Below, piece after piece: positions 50,478-61,897 of a stretch of DNA of 64,000 nucleotides. The stretch comes from Ponticaulis koreensis DSM 19734 (GTDB taxonomy: Bacteria > Pseudomonadota > Alphaproteobacteria > Caulobacterales > Hyphomonadaceae). Position 1 is the stretch's first letter; every line of letters starts with the position of its first letter. Made by a program: the position numbers and the translations under genes. The DNA lies in NCBI RefSeq assembly GCF_000420665.1, contig NZ_ATVJ01000001.1, forward strand, positions 868,001 through 932,000, given 5' to 3'. The notes below the pieces were generated by a model. It did not search any database. It was not told the DNA's origin and worked only from the letters and a program-made list of their open reading frames with translations.

Positions 50478-51650
50478 CTAGCTTTCGACTTCGAAGGTCA
50501 GGCCTGCGTTCTCGATGAGGCGTTTGCGCAGCTTGGCGCCCATAGCTGCGGCTGGCGTATAGATGCCGCCTCCAAGGTCAGGACAATCCATGACGATGCA
50601 GACAGCAGACTCGCTGAGCATTTTTGAAGTTGATCCATAGCCCGGATCTTTATCACCCTTCACAGCAATCCGGAGTTCCTGCCCCTCGGTCGTCGTGCCA
50701 ATGGCGAGGAAGTCGTAAAAGCCGTTCTCACGTTCTTCTTTAGACGGGCCTTCTCCGGGTTTAGGCGCGTCCTTGCCACCGATTTCCATGCCGGCAACCG
50801 CGTCGGCCATGGCTTTTCCTTTTTCACCCGGACCTGTCATCATCATCTCGTCATAGACAAAATCTTCGCCGTAAGCGTGGCCGAGAAGTTTGTTGGAGCG
50901 GTGCACATTCTTGGTGTTGATTGTCGCCATGACGAACGGAGCAACCCAGATGCCATCTTCTTCGAGGACCTTATTGCCCGGAGGCTGTGCCGGGCCGGCA
51001 AAGCCTTCAGAAAGAGAGAACGGGTTGATCAGGTCATTCAGCAATGTCGGATTGGCCTGAACCGCTGCCATTGTCGCTGCGCCCGATGCGGCTGTGCCAC
51101 CAGAGAATGTGCCCTGCATTGCGCGCATACGGCCACGCACTCGCTGGCATGGTTTGCCGAAACGGGATTGGGCTTCTTCCTGCAGGAACTGCACACCAAG
51201 ATCGAACGGTATGGAGTCAAAGCCGCAGGAATGGACGATGCGCGCGCCGGAGGCTTTTGCAGCCGCCGAATGGCGTTCGATCATGTCTTTCATCCAGAGC
51301 ACTTCGCCGGACAGGTCGACATAGTCGGTGCCAGCTTTTGCGCAGGCCGCGACGAGGGCTTCACCGTAATGCGTGTAAGGGCCCACAGTTGTCAGCACGC
51401 ATTCAGTGCGAGCGACCATGCTGGCAAGGCTTTCGTCTGATGAGGCATCTGCCACGATCAGCGTGATGTCAGCCGGAATGCCCATCTCGTCGCGAACGGC
51501 TTTCAGCTTGTCTTCGGAACGGCCTGCCATAGCCCAGCTGACGCCGGAGCCTTCAGGGTATTGCTTTGCCATATATTCGGCGACCAGCTTTCCGGTGAAG
51601 CCGGTGGCGCCGTAAACTACGACGTCAAATTCTTTTGTAGTGCTCATCAT
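50478..51650 (-). CDS. Saccharopine dehydrogenase family NAD(P)-binding protein
   Basis: A 390-residue Rossmann protein with VVYGATGFTGKLVAEYM at the start, VLTTVGPYTHYGEALVAACAKAGTDYVDLSGE near 85-115 and VHSCGFDSIPFDLGV near 138-152. This is the pattern of the trans-acting enoyl reductase branch rather than true lysine-pathway saccharopine dehydrogenase. A role in lipid or polyketide reduction is possible. The ATG pair at the start leaves one residue uncertain. Confidence 0.88.
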   Translation of the reverse strand: MMSTTKEFDVVVYGATGFTGKLVAEYMAKQYPEGSGVSWAMAGRSEDKLKAVRDEMGIPADITLIVADASSDESLASMVARTECVLTTVGPYTHYGEALVAACAKAGTDYVDLSGEVLWMKDMIERHSAAAKASGARIVHSCGFDSIPFDLGVQFLQEEAQSRFGKPCQRVRGRMRAMQGTFSGGTAASGAATMAAVQANPTLLNDLINPFSLSEGFAGPAQPPGNKVLEEDGIWVAPFVMATINTKNVHRSNKLLGHAYGEDFVYDEMMMTGPGEKGKAMADAVAGMEIGGKDAPKPGEGPSKEERENGFYDFLAIGTTTEGQELRIAVKGDKDPGYGSTSKMLSESAVCIVMDCPDLGGGIYTPAAAMGAKLRKRLIENAGLTFEVES

Positions 51651-51802
51651 GTCTCTCCCAGACTGTTTTGCACGCTAGGTATAGAAGCTGGCGCAGGTGG
51701 GGAAAGGGTGACGTTGCGGCAAGCAGGCCGGCACTTGGTCGCTCACATTGTAAAACAAGTTTGGCCATGCTCATTTGCCCGGATATATCTGGGGGGTGGC
51801 GA

Positions 51803-52411
51803 ATGCAAATCGACTTACGAGACGGCGCTCGCGTGGCGCGTCGTAACGACTGGAAGCAGCTGGGCGGTATTCTGGGTGAGGCCTTTCGCGATGATCCCAT
51901 CAATCGCTGGCTATTCGGCAATCCGCGCGCCATCACATCACTTTTCAGGATCATGGCTGACGACGTTTATACACAACACGGATTTTGCCATCTGATCGCA
52001 GATGAAGCCGCTGCAATGTGGCTGCCCGCAGGCGTGACATCAGATCTGACGGCGTTCGGATTGTGGAGGCTGATCGCGGGGCAGGTGCGTTGGGGAACGA
52101 AGGGCGCGATGAAGCGCGCTATGCGAGCCGGCGCGGTCATGGAGGCCCATCATCCTGAAGTGCCCCACCTTTATCTATTTGCGATTGGCACGCGAGAGTT
52201 TGCACGGGGTAAGGGATTAGGCAAAGCGCTGCTGCGTCCGGTTCTCGACGCGGCGGATCGCGATGGCCTCTCGATTTATCTGGAAAATTCCAATCCTGTG
52301 AATTCCGGATTTTACGAGGCGCATGGATTTGAAACCATGACGTCGCCTTTCAGCATTGGCGAGAATTCACCTGTGATGGAGCCTATGTGGCGCTCGCCCG
52401 CCACACGCTGA
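51803..52411 (+). CDS. GNAT family N-acetyltransferase
   Basis: A 202-residue acetyltransferase. The acetyl-CoA loop is REFARGKGLGKALLRPVLDAA near residues 131-151, and the C-terminal ENSNPVNSGFYEAHGFETM is the typical strand and turn. The N-terminal LGGILGEAFRDDPINRWLF matches members acting on small molecules. ATG 51803 is chosen because the longer frame adds an Arg/Trp-rich leader without homology and GGGGGG stands upstream. Substrate unknown. Confidence 0.82.
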   Translation: MQIDLRDGARVARRNDWKQLGGILGEAFRDDPINRWLFGNPRAITSLFRIMADDVYTQHGFCHLIADEAAAMWLPAGVTSDLTAFGLWRLIAGQVRWGTKGAMKRAMRAGAVMEAHHPEVPHLYLFAIGTREFARGKGLGKALLRPVLDAADRDGLSIYLENSNPVNSGFYEAHGFETMTSPFSIGENSPVMEPMWRSPATR

Positions 52412-52480
52412 CCGAGACTGGCGTATTCCCGAAACGCTGATACGCTCTTCCCAAAATATAAAAATCTGGGAGGAGATGAA

Positions 52481-53374
52481 GTGAGCATTTCATCAAACTG
52501 GACGGTGCGCCGGCTTTCGGGCGCATTGGGCGCGGAGGTGACGGGCGTTGATGTAACCGCGCCCACGCCAGAACTTATTGACGGTATTCGCGCCTTACTG
52601 AACGAGCATCAGGTTATATTTCTGCCTGGCCAGTCGCCTTCGCCAGACGCGCACGTCGCATTCGGCCGCCATTTTGGCAAATTGGAGGGGCACCCTAATC
52701 TGGAGGCTGATAGCAGTCTTCCGCCGGAAATCTTCCAACTCAAAGCGAGCCGTGGCGGTGTTGCGGATGAGTGGCACACCGATCTCACCTTTCAGGAACA
52801 GCCCTCGATAATGTCGATCCTGCACATGGTGACCTGCCCGGATGTTGGCGGCGATACCATGTGGACCAGCCTTTATGAGGCCTATGACGGTTTGTCGGAG
52901 CCGATGAAGGATATGCTGGAAGGACTGACAGCATTGCACGATGCTCTGCCGCATAATCGTCCGGAGCAGATGGCCGTTCACCCGGTTGTGCGCGTACATC
53001 CGGACACGGGCCAAAAAGCGCTCTATGTGAACGAGCATTTCACCCGCCGGATTGTCGAACTGAATGCAGAAGAAAGCGAAGCTTTGCTACGTCATCTCAC
53101 CAACTGGGTGAAACATCCGAGATTCACAGTGAGGTATAAGTGGACGCTCGGAACGATTGGCATCTGGGACAATCGCTGCACGCAGCATTTCGTGCTGAAT
53201 GACTTCGAAGGTGAGCGGATAATCCAGCGTGTCACGGTTATGGGCGACGAGGTTGCGGGAGCGCGACCTGCACAATGGAAACCCTGGGTGCGTGAAGGTC
53301 GGCTCTCGGCCACGAGCCGGCATGATCGCCAGCTCTATTTTTATCTGAAGAGCAAAAACAAGCTCGGTTCGTAA
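52481..53374 (+). CDS. TauD/TfdA family Fe(II)/2-oxoglutarate dioxygenase
   Basis: A 297-residue dioxygenase. The iron ligands are His and Asp in EWHTDLTF (near residue 98) and the distal His in CTQHFVLNDF (near 238), followed by the 2-oxoglutarate arginine in IQRVTVMGD. Taurine, alkyl sulfates or a chlorophenoxy-type acid are possible substrates; none can be chosen from sequence. GTG start with GGGAGGAG upstream. Its stop lies one base from the guaB stop on the other strand. Confidence 0.9.
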   Translation: MSISSNWTVRRLSGALGAEVTGVDVTAPTPELIDGIRALLNEHQVIFLPGQSPSPDAHVAFGRHFGKLEGHPNLEADSSLPPEIFQLKASRGGVADEWHTDLTFQEQPSIMSILHMVTCPDVGGDTMWTSLYEAYDGLSEPMKDMLEGLTALHDALPHNRPEQMAVHPVVRVHPDTGQKALYVNEHFTRRIVELNAEESEALLRHLTNWVKHPRFTVRYKWTLGTIGIWDNRCTQHFVLNDFEGERIIQRVTVMGDEVAGARPAQWKPWVREGRLSATSRHDRQLYFYLKSKNKLGS

Positions 53375-53375
53375 T

Positions 53376-54872
<1,497 letters not shown>

Positions 54873-55080
54873 TTAATGGGATGTGCGGCCTCCTGCAAGA
54901 GGGAAAAGTGCGACTCTTTGATGACGAAACGCATAGCTCGTTCCGGGATGCGCGACGCGGTTGGAATTTTTTTGCGGCGATAACATTTCGCGTGACCAGA
55001 CCAGCCTCCGCTTGCCTCACGGGTCTCAGACGCGCCAAATAGATACCAACACAACGATATAAATTCTTCGGGGAGAGATC

Positions 55081-56157
55081 ATGCAGGAATTTCAGGTTCA
55101 GAAGACCGATCTGCACAAAACAAAAATCGTAGACGTCGATAGCGCGCCGCTCAAAGACGGTGAGGTGCGCGCGAAGGTAGACCTGTTCTCCTTCACTGCG
55201 AACAATATCACTTATGGTGTGGCCGGTGATCAGATTGGCTATTGGCAGTTCTTTCCGGCCCATGGCGCGGAAGGTCAGGGCTTGCTGCCTGTCTGGGGGT
55301 TTGCCGACATCTCTGAAAGCAAGCATGCGGACGTGCCGGTCGGCGAGCGGCTGTACGGATATTTCCCGCCCGCCGAAGAGCTTGTGCTGTCACCTGTCGG
55401 TATGCGTGCGGGACAATTTATCGATGGCGCAGAGCACCGCTCGGCGCTTCCGCAAGGCTATAACGTCTATCGGCGGGTCAATGCAGAGCCGGGCTATAAC
55501 GGGGCTTTTGACGAGGCGCGCGCGCTTCTCTTCCCGCTACACGTCACGTCTTTCTGTCTCTGGGACTGTATGAAGGATAATGACTGGTATGGCGCTGAGC
55601 AGGTGATTGTCGTCAGCGCGTCCAGCAAGACGAGTATCGGTCTGGGCTTTGCGCTGCATGAAGATGCTGATGCACCAATTTCTATCGGTCTGACGTCCGG
55701 CCGGAATGCCAGTTTTGTAAAGTCGCTTGGATATTACGACCAGACGGCCACTTATGATGACCTCTCATCAATTGATATCAGCAAGCCGACAGTTATCGTC
55801 GATATGTCAGGGAATGGTGATGTTCTGGGCGCGCTTCATGCGAGCCTTGGTGCAAATATGAAACATTGCCTGAATGTCGGCCTCACCCATTGGGAAGAGG
55901 GCGCAGCCAATAAGAATATCATAAAGGAACGTAGCGAATTCTTCTTTGCGCCCGGCCACATTCAGAAACGGATTGGCGATTGGGGCGCAGAGGGTTTTAC
56001 CGAGAAATCAAATGACTTCCTGATGAAGTCCATGATCGCCAGTAAAGGCTGGATGAAGGTCAGAGAGGCCAATGGCCTTGAGGGGCTGAGCGAGCATTAT
56101 CAGGCCGTGTGCGATGGCAAGTTTGCGCCGGATGAAGGCCTGATCGTGCGCTTTTGA
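55081..56157 (+). CDS. DUF2855 family protein
   Basis: A 358-residue protein matching DUF2855, distantly like the zinc-free medium-chain dehydrogenase/quinone reductase fold: an N-terminal beta-rich part (FSFTANNITYGVAGDQIGYWQFFPA) and a Rossmann-like half (VIVVSASSKTSIGLGFALHE). No reaction is established. GGGGAGAG precedes the ATG; the 232-bp gap upstream also contains the guaB promoter region on the other strand. Confidence 0.8.
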   Translation: MQEFQVQKTDLHKTKIVDVDSAPLKDGEVRAKVDLFSFTANNITYGVAGDQIGYWQFFPAHGAEGQGLLPVWGFADISESKHADVPVGERLYGYFPPAEELVLSPVGMRAGQFIDGAEHRSALPQGYNVYRRVNAEPGYNGAFDEARALLFPLHVTSFCLWDCMKDNDWYGAEQVIVVSASSKTSIGLGFALHEDADAPISIGLTSGRNASFVKSLGYYDQTATYDDLSSIDISKPTVIVDMSGNGDVLGALHASLGANMKHCLNVGLTHWEEGAANKNIIKERSEFFFAPGHIQKRIGDWGAEGFTEKSNDFLMKSMIASKGWMKVREANGLEGLSEHYQAVCDGKFAPDEGLIVRF

Positions 56158-56179
56158 TGCTATCTCGTAGGGGCTGGAG

Positions 56180-56491
56180 TTATTCCAGCTCCTGCGCGCA
56201 TTCCAAAAGTTGAAGCGTTACAGGCAGAACCGACATCTGTTGCTGCGGAGGAAGGGTCGAGATCGCCTCGATTGGGTCAGCTGCGCCGTCGCGGATAGCC
56301 TCTGCGATATTGGCGAGAACCTCGTCAGACAGGCTGGCTTCCATTTTATCATAGGTGCAGGCGCAATAGGCCTCATTGAGAGACTCATCTGCTTCCAGGC
56401 AAGATGTCACGATAACCTGTTCGTCTGATTTGGCGCAGCCCGTGATAAACGCAGCAGCACAAAGAGCGATCATGATTGTGGTTCGTTTCAT
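56180..56491 (-). CDS. Small lipoprotein with conserved cysteines
   Basis: A 103-residue lipoprotein (MKRTTIMIALCAAAFITGCA, acylated Cys19). The mature part is helical and has cysteines in VTSCLEAD, YCACTYDKME and LLECAQ, a pattern that may form two disulfides. Function unknown. It begins 19 bp after the DUF2834 gene, so the two form an operon. Confidence 0.75.
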   Translation of the reverse strand: MKRTTIMIALCAAAFITGCAKSDEQVIVTSCLEADESLNEAYCACTYDKMEASLSDEVLANIAEAIRDGAADPIEAISTLPPQQQMSVLPVTLQLLECAQELE

Positions 56492-56510
56492 CTTATCAGT
56501 CCTCTTGAGA

Positions 56511-56834
56511 TCAGGCGCCTAGAGGCTTAACGCGTTCGCCCTCTCTGAGCCAGAGATAAAGCGGCAGCGCGAGCGACAGACCCACCATAAAATTTGCGGG
56601 CAGCACCACCCACCAGTGTCTGATATCCATCTTGCGGGCATCCAGAAATGACCAGAGTAAAAATGTCACCGAAGAGATAATTACGTCGGCGGTGAAAGCT
56701 GATGCGACAGAATTGGCGAACGCCGCCGCGATAAAGCCCTGTGGTGCGAGGCCGAACCCGGCGAACCAGTCAGCGAATAGAAGCCACGGAACAAGAGTGC
56801 CAATGATGGCGAGGGCGAGATAAGTCAGGCGCAT
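56511..56834 (-). CDS. DUF2834 family membrane protein
   Basis: A 107-residue protein with three hydrophobic helices (about 2-22, 41-62 and 76-94) and the DUF2834-type middle segment FANSVASAFTADVIISSVTFLLWSF-like pattern. ATG 56834 is chosen since GGAGG stands six bases upstream; the longer frame is unlikely. First gene of a two-gene operon with the small lipoprotein. Confidence 0.78.
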   Translation of the reverse strand: MRLTYLALAIIGTLVPWLLFADWFAGFGLAPQGFIAAAFANSVASAFTADVIISSVTFLLWSFLDARKMDIRHWWVVLPANFMVGLSLALPLYLWLREGERVKPLGA

Positions 56835-56849
56835 AACTGGCCTCCATAT

Positions 56850-56879
56850 AAAAACAGCCCCTGATTGCTCAGGGGCTGT
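56850..56879 (-). terminator. Terminator after the S9 peptidase gene
   Basis: ACAGCCCCTGA / TCAGGGGCTGT (56854-56864 with 56869-56879), a perfect 11-bp stem with loop TTGC on the plus strand, followed by TTTTATAT on the minus strand. It lies just ahead of the DUF2834 ribosome site. Confidence 0.85.
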
Positions 56880-56905
56880 ATTAAAAGTCACGACGAAATC
56901 GCCGC

Positions 56906-59104
56906 CTAGTCCATCAGACGTTCTGATAGATACGTCACTTCCAGCGCAACGCGGCGCGCTGCTTCCTGAAGGTTGGCCGCTGCTGAGTGACCGCCATCAA
57001 TATTCTCATAATAATAGAACGGCATGTCAGCCTGATCGAACAAGTACGCCATCTTGCGAGCGTGACCCGGATGGACGCGGTCGTCCTTTGTTGAGGTCAT
57101 GAAGAATGGCGTCGGGTAATCCGCATCCTGATCGAAGTTGTGGTACGGCGACATTTGTTCCAGCCATTCACGCTCTTCAGGAATGTCCGGAGAACCGTAC
57201 TCATCTACCCATGATGCGCCCGCCAGAAGCAGGTGATAGCGCAGCATGTCGAGAAGCGGCACCTGAACAATAACTGCATCCCACAGGTCCGGACGCTGGG
57301 TCAGCATAACGCCCATAAGCAGGCCGCCATTAGAGCCACCCTGAATGCCGAGATGGTCGGAGTTCGTGACGCCGCGATCGATCAGGTCTTCGGCAACCGC
57401 AATGAAATCATCATAGACGATCTGGCGTTCGGTCTTGAGACCTGCCTGGTGCCATGCAGGACCAAACTCGCCGCCGCCACGAATGTTCGCAAGAACATAG
57501 GCGCCGCCGCGTTCCAGCCAGAGCTTGCCTCGAAGCGCTGAATAGCTTGGCGTCATGGAGATCTGGAAACCACCATAGCCGTAAAGAAGCGTAGGCGTTG
57601 TACCATCAAGCGGAATGTCTTCGCGGTGCACGATGAAGTAAGGGATCATCGTACCGTCCGTGGATTCCGCTTCGAACTGCTCGACCACGAGGCCTTCTGT
57701 ATCGAAACGGCCCGGCAGGCTTTTCAGCTCTGTGATCTCGCCGTCAGCCGCATTGTAAGACATCAGTGTGTCCGGCGTGAGGAAGCCTTCATAATTGATG
57801 AAGACCGTGTCCTCATGCTGGTTAGCGAACACAATGCCGAGCGCGCCATTCTCTGGCAGGTCAAGTGGACGGGTTGTCCACTCGCCTGTGAAACGGTCCG
57901 GAATAGCCGTCAGGATCTGACCGCTGACATTGTCGTTTATAGCGATCAGAAGCGCTTCATTCGCGAGCGCTACGGATTCAATGGACTGACGCTCGTTTGG
58001 TGCGAACACCTCCCAGACATAACCCAGCTCACCATCTTCCAGCATCGCTGCGTTGATCGCGACGAGGCTGCCGGACGAGAAGTTCAGCTCTTCGCCTTCA
58101 TGCTCGACGGTCCAGTCTTCCTGAAGCGTCACAAAGACGAGGTCCCATTGTGCGCCGACAATCGATGACTTCGCAGGAAGCGGCAGTTCAAGTGCTTCTG
58201 TGCCGCCATTCGGGAACACGAAATACTTCGATGTAAAGAAGGTATCTGCTTCGGTTACGCCTTCCAGCTGGGTTCCATCGGCGAGTTCCAGCGTGAATGG
58301 CCAGATGCCAACGTCAGTGCGGTCACCGGTGAAAATGGTTTCGGCTTCTTCCAGAGGCGTGCCGCGTGTCCAGCGACGCACTTCGGTCGGGTAACCTGAC
58401 TCTGTGAGTGTCGAACCGTCGCCGCCCCAGTCAGTCGCGATCAGCATGGTGTCATAGTCGACCCAGGCTGTGCCGGATTTTGCTTCTGGGATGTAGAAAC
58501 CGTCTTCCACCCAGGTCAGGGTTGTGAGGTCGAATTCACGCATTTCTGCAGCGTCTTTACCGCCATCAGAAAGAGAGACCATGCAGGTCCAGCGTTCGCT
58601 CTCGCCGTCATTGTGGCAACTGGCGCCTTTATAGACCCAGTTTGCGTCTTCTTCGGCCGCGAGTTCATCAAAGTTGATGATGGTTTCCCATTCAGGTTCT
58701 TCGGTGGCGTAGCTCTCAAGAGAGGTACGGCGCCACAGACCGCGTACATTGTCCGCGTCCTGCCAGAAATTATAGACCATGCCGTCGCGAACGGAGCCGT
58801 AAGGAATACGCTCGCTCGCGTTTACGATCGCCTCGGCTTCAGCTTGCAGCTCGTTATACAGGTCGGTCGCCTGAAGATGACCAAGTGTGCGGTCATTCTG
58901 CGCGCGAACCCAATCGAGCGCACGTTCGCCTTCAACCTCTTCCAGCCAGATATTCGGGTCTTCACCGTTAGGATCGACCTCCACATTTACGCTGGTTTCA
59001 GTGTCCGCTGTGTCGCTTTCAGGTGCCACGGGGTCTCCTTCAGAGCAGGCTGAAACAGCGAGAAGCGCTGCAGCAGCAAGCGAGGTAAAAAGTTTCTGGG
59101 CCAA
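56906..59104 (-). CDS. Prolyl oligopeptidase family (S9) serine peptidase, lipoprotein
   Basis: A 732-residue periplasmic peptidase. The N-terminus has a lipobox (LLAVSACS). A beta-propeller occupies about 60-450, and the alpha/beta-hydrolase domain holds the nucleophile in GGSNGGLLMG near residue 575, the Asp in DDRVHPGHARK and the His in DGGHSAA. It should cleave short proline-containing peptides. The start is TTG 59104, with GGAGG seven bases upstream. Confidence 0.92.
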   Translation of the reverse strand: MAQKLFTSLAAAALLAVSACSEGDPVAPESDTADTETSVNVEVDPNGEDPNIWLEEVEGERALDWVRAQNDRTLGHLQATDLYNELQAEAEAIVNASERIPYGSVRDGMVYNFWQDADNVRGLWRRTSLESYATEEPEWETIINFDELAAEEDANWVYKGASCHNDGESERWTCMVSLSDGGKDAAEMREFDLTTLTWVEDGFYIPEAKSGTAWVDYDTMLIATDWGGDGSTLTESGYPTEVRRWTRGTPLEEAETIFTGDRTDVGIWPFTLELADGTQLEGVTEADTFFTSKYFVFPNGGTEALELPLPAKSSIVGAQWDLVFVTLQEDWTVEHEGEELNFSSGSLVAINAAMLEDGELGYVWEVFAPNERQSIESVALANEALLIAINDNVSGQILTAIPDRFTGEWTTRPLDLPENGALGIVFANQHEDTVFINYEGFLTPDTLMSYNAADGEITELKSLPGRFDTEGLVVEQFEAESTDGTMIPYFIVHREDIPLDGTTPTLLYGYGGFQISMTPSYSALRGKLWLERGGAYVLANIRGGGEFGPAWHQAGLKTERQIVYDDFIAVAEDLIDRGVTNSDHLGIQGGSNGGLLMGVMLTQRPDLWDAVIVQVPLLDMLRYHLLLAGASWVDEYGSPDIPEEREWLEQMSPYHNFDQDADYPTPFFMTSTKDDRVHPGHARKMAYLFDQADMPFYYYENIDGGHSAAANLQEAARRVALEVTYLSERLMD

Positions 59105-59305
59105 TGTGTATCCTCCGAAATCTTGCGCACTTTTCGCGCGAAGACGCGTGAGATCAAGTAGGGTTGGAAAACTTTATGAAAAGTCTTGCCCTGATGATGC
59201 GGTGCCGGGCAGTAAAATCTGAAACAACCTCGCTCAGGTTTCACATAAGTATTACAAAATCCGGTAGAAGGTTGCTGTGGTCCTATGTCAGAGGGGAAAG
59301 ACGCC

Positions 59306-59812
59306 ATGTCGGATGCCTATAATGTACTCGTTCTCTGCACCGGAAACTCGGCGCGCAGCCTGATCGTTGAAACGCTTATCCGTGAGCTGGGCGCTGATGC
59401 CGGGTTTGCCGCCTATTCTGCGGGAAGCATGCCGAAGGGCGAGCCGCACCCGGTCGCGCTACAGGTGCTGGCCACGAACGGACATGACACATCAGGCCTG
59501 TCTTCAAAGTCATGGGACGTTTATGCGCGCGATGATGCGCCGGAAATGAACCTTGTGATTACGGTTTGCGGAAACGCGGCCGGTGAAGTCTGTCCGATCT
59601 GGCCGGGACACCCGCTGCAGGTGCACTGGGGCGTGCCTGATCCGGCTGCTATTGAAGGGGATGGCGCTCTTGTGGCGTTTGAAACGGCCTACCGGTCCTT
59701 GCGTATGCGCGTGGAACAGCTCGTGGCGCTGGATCTGAAAGGCATGAGCACCGACGAAGTGCGCACTGCGCTGCAGGAGATTCACGCGACAGTGCCGGGT
59801 GCGGAAGACTAA
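59306..59812 (+). CDS. ArsC-like low-molecular-weight phosphatase (arsenate reductase, thioredoxin type)
   Basis: A 168-residue protein with the phosphatase loop CTGNSARS near residues 11-18 and Asp in GVPDPAA, as in thioredoxin-coupled arsenate reductases. A cysteine in VCGNAAGEVCPIWPGH could serve in the redox relay. ATG 59306 has GAGGGG upstream; ATG 59285 is the alternative. It is convergent with the ACR3 pump gene, six bases apart, supporting a role in arsenic detoxification. Confidence 0.85.
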   Translation: MSDAYNVLVLCTGNSARSLIVETLIRELGADAGFAAYSAGSMPKGEPHPVALQVLATNGHDTSGLSSKSWDVYARDDAPEMNLVITVCGNAAGEVCPIWPGHPLQVHWGVPDPAAIEGDGALVAFETAYRSLRMRVEQLVALDLKGMSTDEVRTALQEIHATVPGAED

Positions 59813-59818
59813 GCGGGC

Positions 59819-60841
59819 TTAGTCGGCCTTAAAGCCGGTCCGCGTCCGGTTTGCAAAAGCCACGAGCGACAGCATAACCGGCACTTCGACGAGAACACCG
59901 ACCACAGTCGCCAGCGCTGCACCTGAGTTCAGCCCGTACAGGCTGATGGCTACGGCGACCGCCAGTTCAAAGAAGTTCGACGTTCCGATCATGGCGCATG
60001 GCGCAGCGATTTTGTGTGGGACTTTCAGCAGGTATGCAGCCCCGTAAGCGAGGGCGAAAATGCCGTAAGATTGGAGCAGGATGGGAACGGCAATCAGCGC
60101 AATCAGCATCGGGCTTGAAACAATAACCTGCCCCTGAAAGCCGAATAGCAGCACGATTGTTGTCAGAAGCCCAATCACTGAGAACGGCTTCACGCGGCCA
60201 AGAAAAGCCTTAACGGCCGGTTCGCCGCCAGAGGCTTTCAGCGTTTGTCGAGTGACGATGCCCGCGCCCAGAGGCAGAATGACATAAAGCGCGACAGACA
60301 GGAGCAAGGTTTCCCATGGAATAGTGATGTCCGTGACGCCCAGCAAAAACGCGACGATTGGCGCGAACGCGAAAACCATGATGGCATCGTTCAGGCTCAC
60401 CTGAACCAGCGTGTAGGTTGCATCACCCTTTGTGAGTTGTGACCAGACAAATACCATCGCGGTACACGGCGCAGCACCTAGTAGAATGAGGCCGGCAATA
60501 TAGCTTTCTGCGTCATCTGTCGGGATGAAATCTGCAAACACGTATCGGAAGAATAAGACACCCAGCGCCGCCATTGAGAACGGTTTGATCAGCCAGTTCA
60601 CAACCAGCGTAATCATAATGCCTCGAGGTTTTGAGCCAATCTGGCGCAGACTGGTGAAATCGACATCCACCATCATCGGGAACACCATTGCCCAGATGAG
60701 TACTGCAACGGGGAAATTCACCTTCGCGTATTCAAGACTTGCGAGAAACTCGAAAACACCCGGAACAAGCAAGCCGAGCACAATCCCGCAAGCAATAGCG
60801 AGACCAACCCATACCGACAAAAGACGCTCGAAAAGACCCAT
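59819..60841 (-). CDS. acr3: ACR3 family arsenite efflux transporter
   Basis: A 340-residue membrane protein with ten hydrophobic helices. ACR3 marks include [38 protein letters not shown] with the functional cysteine, and [23 protein letters not shown]. It extrudes arsenite produced by the ArsC-like enzyme. No ArsR regulator gene is seen in the window. Confidence 0.93.
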   Translation of the reverse strand: MGLFERLLSVWVGLAIACGIVLGLLVPGVFEFLASLEYAKVNFPVAVLIWAMVFPMMVDVDFTSLRQIGSKPRGIMITLVVNWLIKPFSMAALGVLFFRYVFADFIPTDDAESYIAGLILLGAAPCTAMVFVWSQLTKGDATYTLVQVSLNDAIMVFAFAPIVAFLLGVTDITIPWETLLLSVALYVILPLGAGIVTRQTLKASGGEPAVKAFLGRVKPFSVIGLLTTIVLLFGFQGQVIVSSPMLIALIAVPILLQSYGIFALAYGAAYLLKVPHKIAAPCAMIGTSNFFELAVAVAISLYGLNSGAALATVVGVLVEVPVMLSLVAFANRTRTGFKAD

Positions 60842-60940
60842 TATGACCCCCGATCAGAGCTCTCCTCTTAGGCAATCAGTGTGACGGATTTTTTACATCA
60901 CTCATCGCGTTTTCGACTGGTGGCGCCTATTTAAGGCTTG

Positions 60941-60955
60941 CGGCTTTAAAAGCCG
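60941..60955. other. Short hairpin in the acr3-dapF divergent region
   Basis: CGGCTT-TAA-AAGCCG in the 180-bp gap between the divergent acr3 and dapF genes. Function unclear; perhaps an operator or leader hairpin. Confidence 0.3.
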
Positions 60956-61021
60956 AGTGACCTTCGCGCCTCTTATCGTTATGCTAACAGCCAGATTTTT
61001 GAGTTTTCGGATCAGTACGTC

Positions 61022-61846
61022 ATGCACATGTTTCACATGAATGGTTGCGGTAATCGTTTCGTCGTTTTCGACGGGCGCGCCCGCCCATGGCGTAAAACGG
61101 CGGAGGAAATTCGTCAGATCGCCCATCCGAATGGAAAGCAGGCGTTTGATCAGATCATCGGTATGGAATCTACGCCGAATGGCGACGTGTTTATGCGTAT
61201 CTGGAACGCCGACGGTTCACAGGTTTCAGCCTGCGGAAACGCCACGCGTTGTGTCGGCTGGCTTGTCCAACGGGAAACTGGTCAGGAAGAAATTCTGATC
61301 GAGACCGAAGCCGGTCTTCTGACGGCGCGTGCGGCTGGTGACGATATGATCACGGTTGATATGGGCGAGCCGCGTCTTGATTGGGAAGAGATCCCTCTGG
61401 CTGAAAAAATGGATACCCGTTTCGTGGATATCAAAATCGGCCCGATGGACAATCCGGTCCTGTCGCGCCCGTCATGTGTGAATATGGGTAATCCGCATGC
61501 TGTGTTTTTCGTGGGCGATGTGAATGCCTATGACATTCCCGCTGTTGGTCCACTGGCCGAGTGGCACCCGCTTTTTCCGGAAGGTGTAAATGTCGGCTTT
61601 GCGCAGGTGGTTGACCGCCAGACGATACGCCTTCGTGTGTGGGAACGCGGCGCCGGCCTGACGCTCGCATGTGGTACGGGCGCATGTGCTGCGGCTGTTG
61701 CTGCGGCGCGTTTGGGGCGCACGGAACGCAAGGTCAAAATGATCCTTGATGGTGGCGAGCTTCACATTGAATGGCGCGAATCCGACAATCACGTACTGAT
61801 GACCGGCCCCGTCGAACTGGAAGGCGAGCTTCAGATCGCAAGCTGA
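61022..61846 (+). CDS. dapF: Diaminopimelate epimerase
   Basis: Converts LL- to meso-diaminopimelate for peptidoglycan and lysine synthesis. The two catalytic cysteines are Cys71 (SACGNATRC) and Cys217 (LACGTGACA). The N-terminal MNGCGNRFVVFD replaces the more common GND with GNR. Length 274 is normal. The ribosome site is weak; ATG 61028 is an alternative start. It leads the dapF-mtaB-ftsY run. Confidence 0.95.
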   Translation: MHMFHMNGCGNRFVVFDGRARPWRKTAEEIRQIAHPNGKQAFDQIIGMESTPNGDVFMRIWNADGSQVSACGNATRCVGWLVQRETGQEEILIETEAGLLTARAAGDDMITVDMGEPRLDWEEIPLAEKMDTRFVDIKIGPMDNPVLSRPSCVNMGNPHAVFFVGDVNAYDIPAVGPLAEWHPLFPEGVNVGFAQVVDRQTIRLRVWERGAGLTLACGTGACAAAVAAARLGRTERKVKMILDGGELHIEWRESDNHVLMTGPVELEGELQIAS

Positions 61847-61897
61847 TTTCAGTGAATCTGACTTGATCATAAGCCGCTTCGGCGTCATCTAGCCTCC

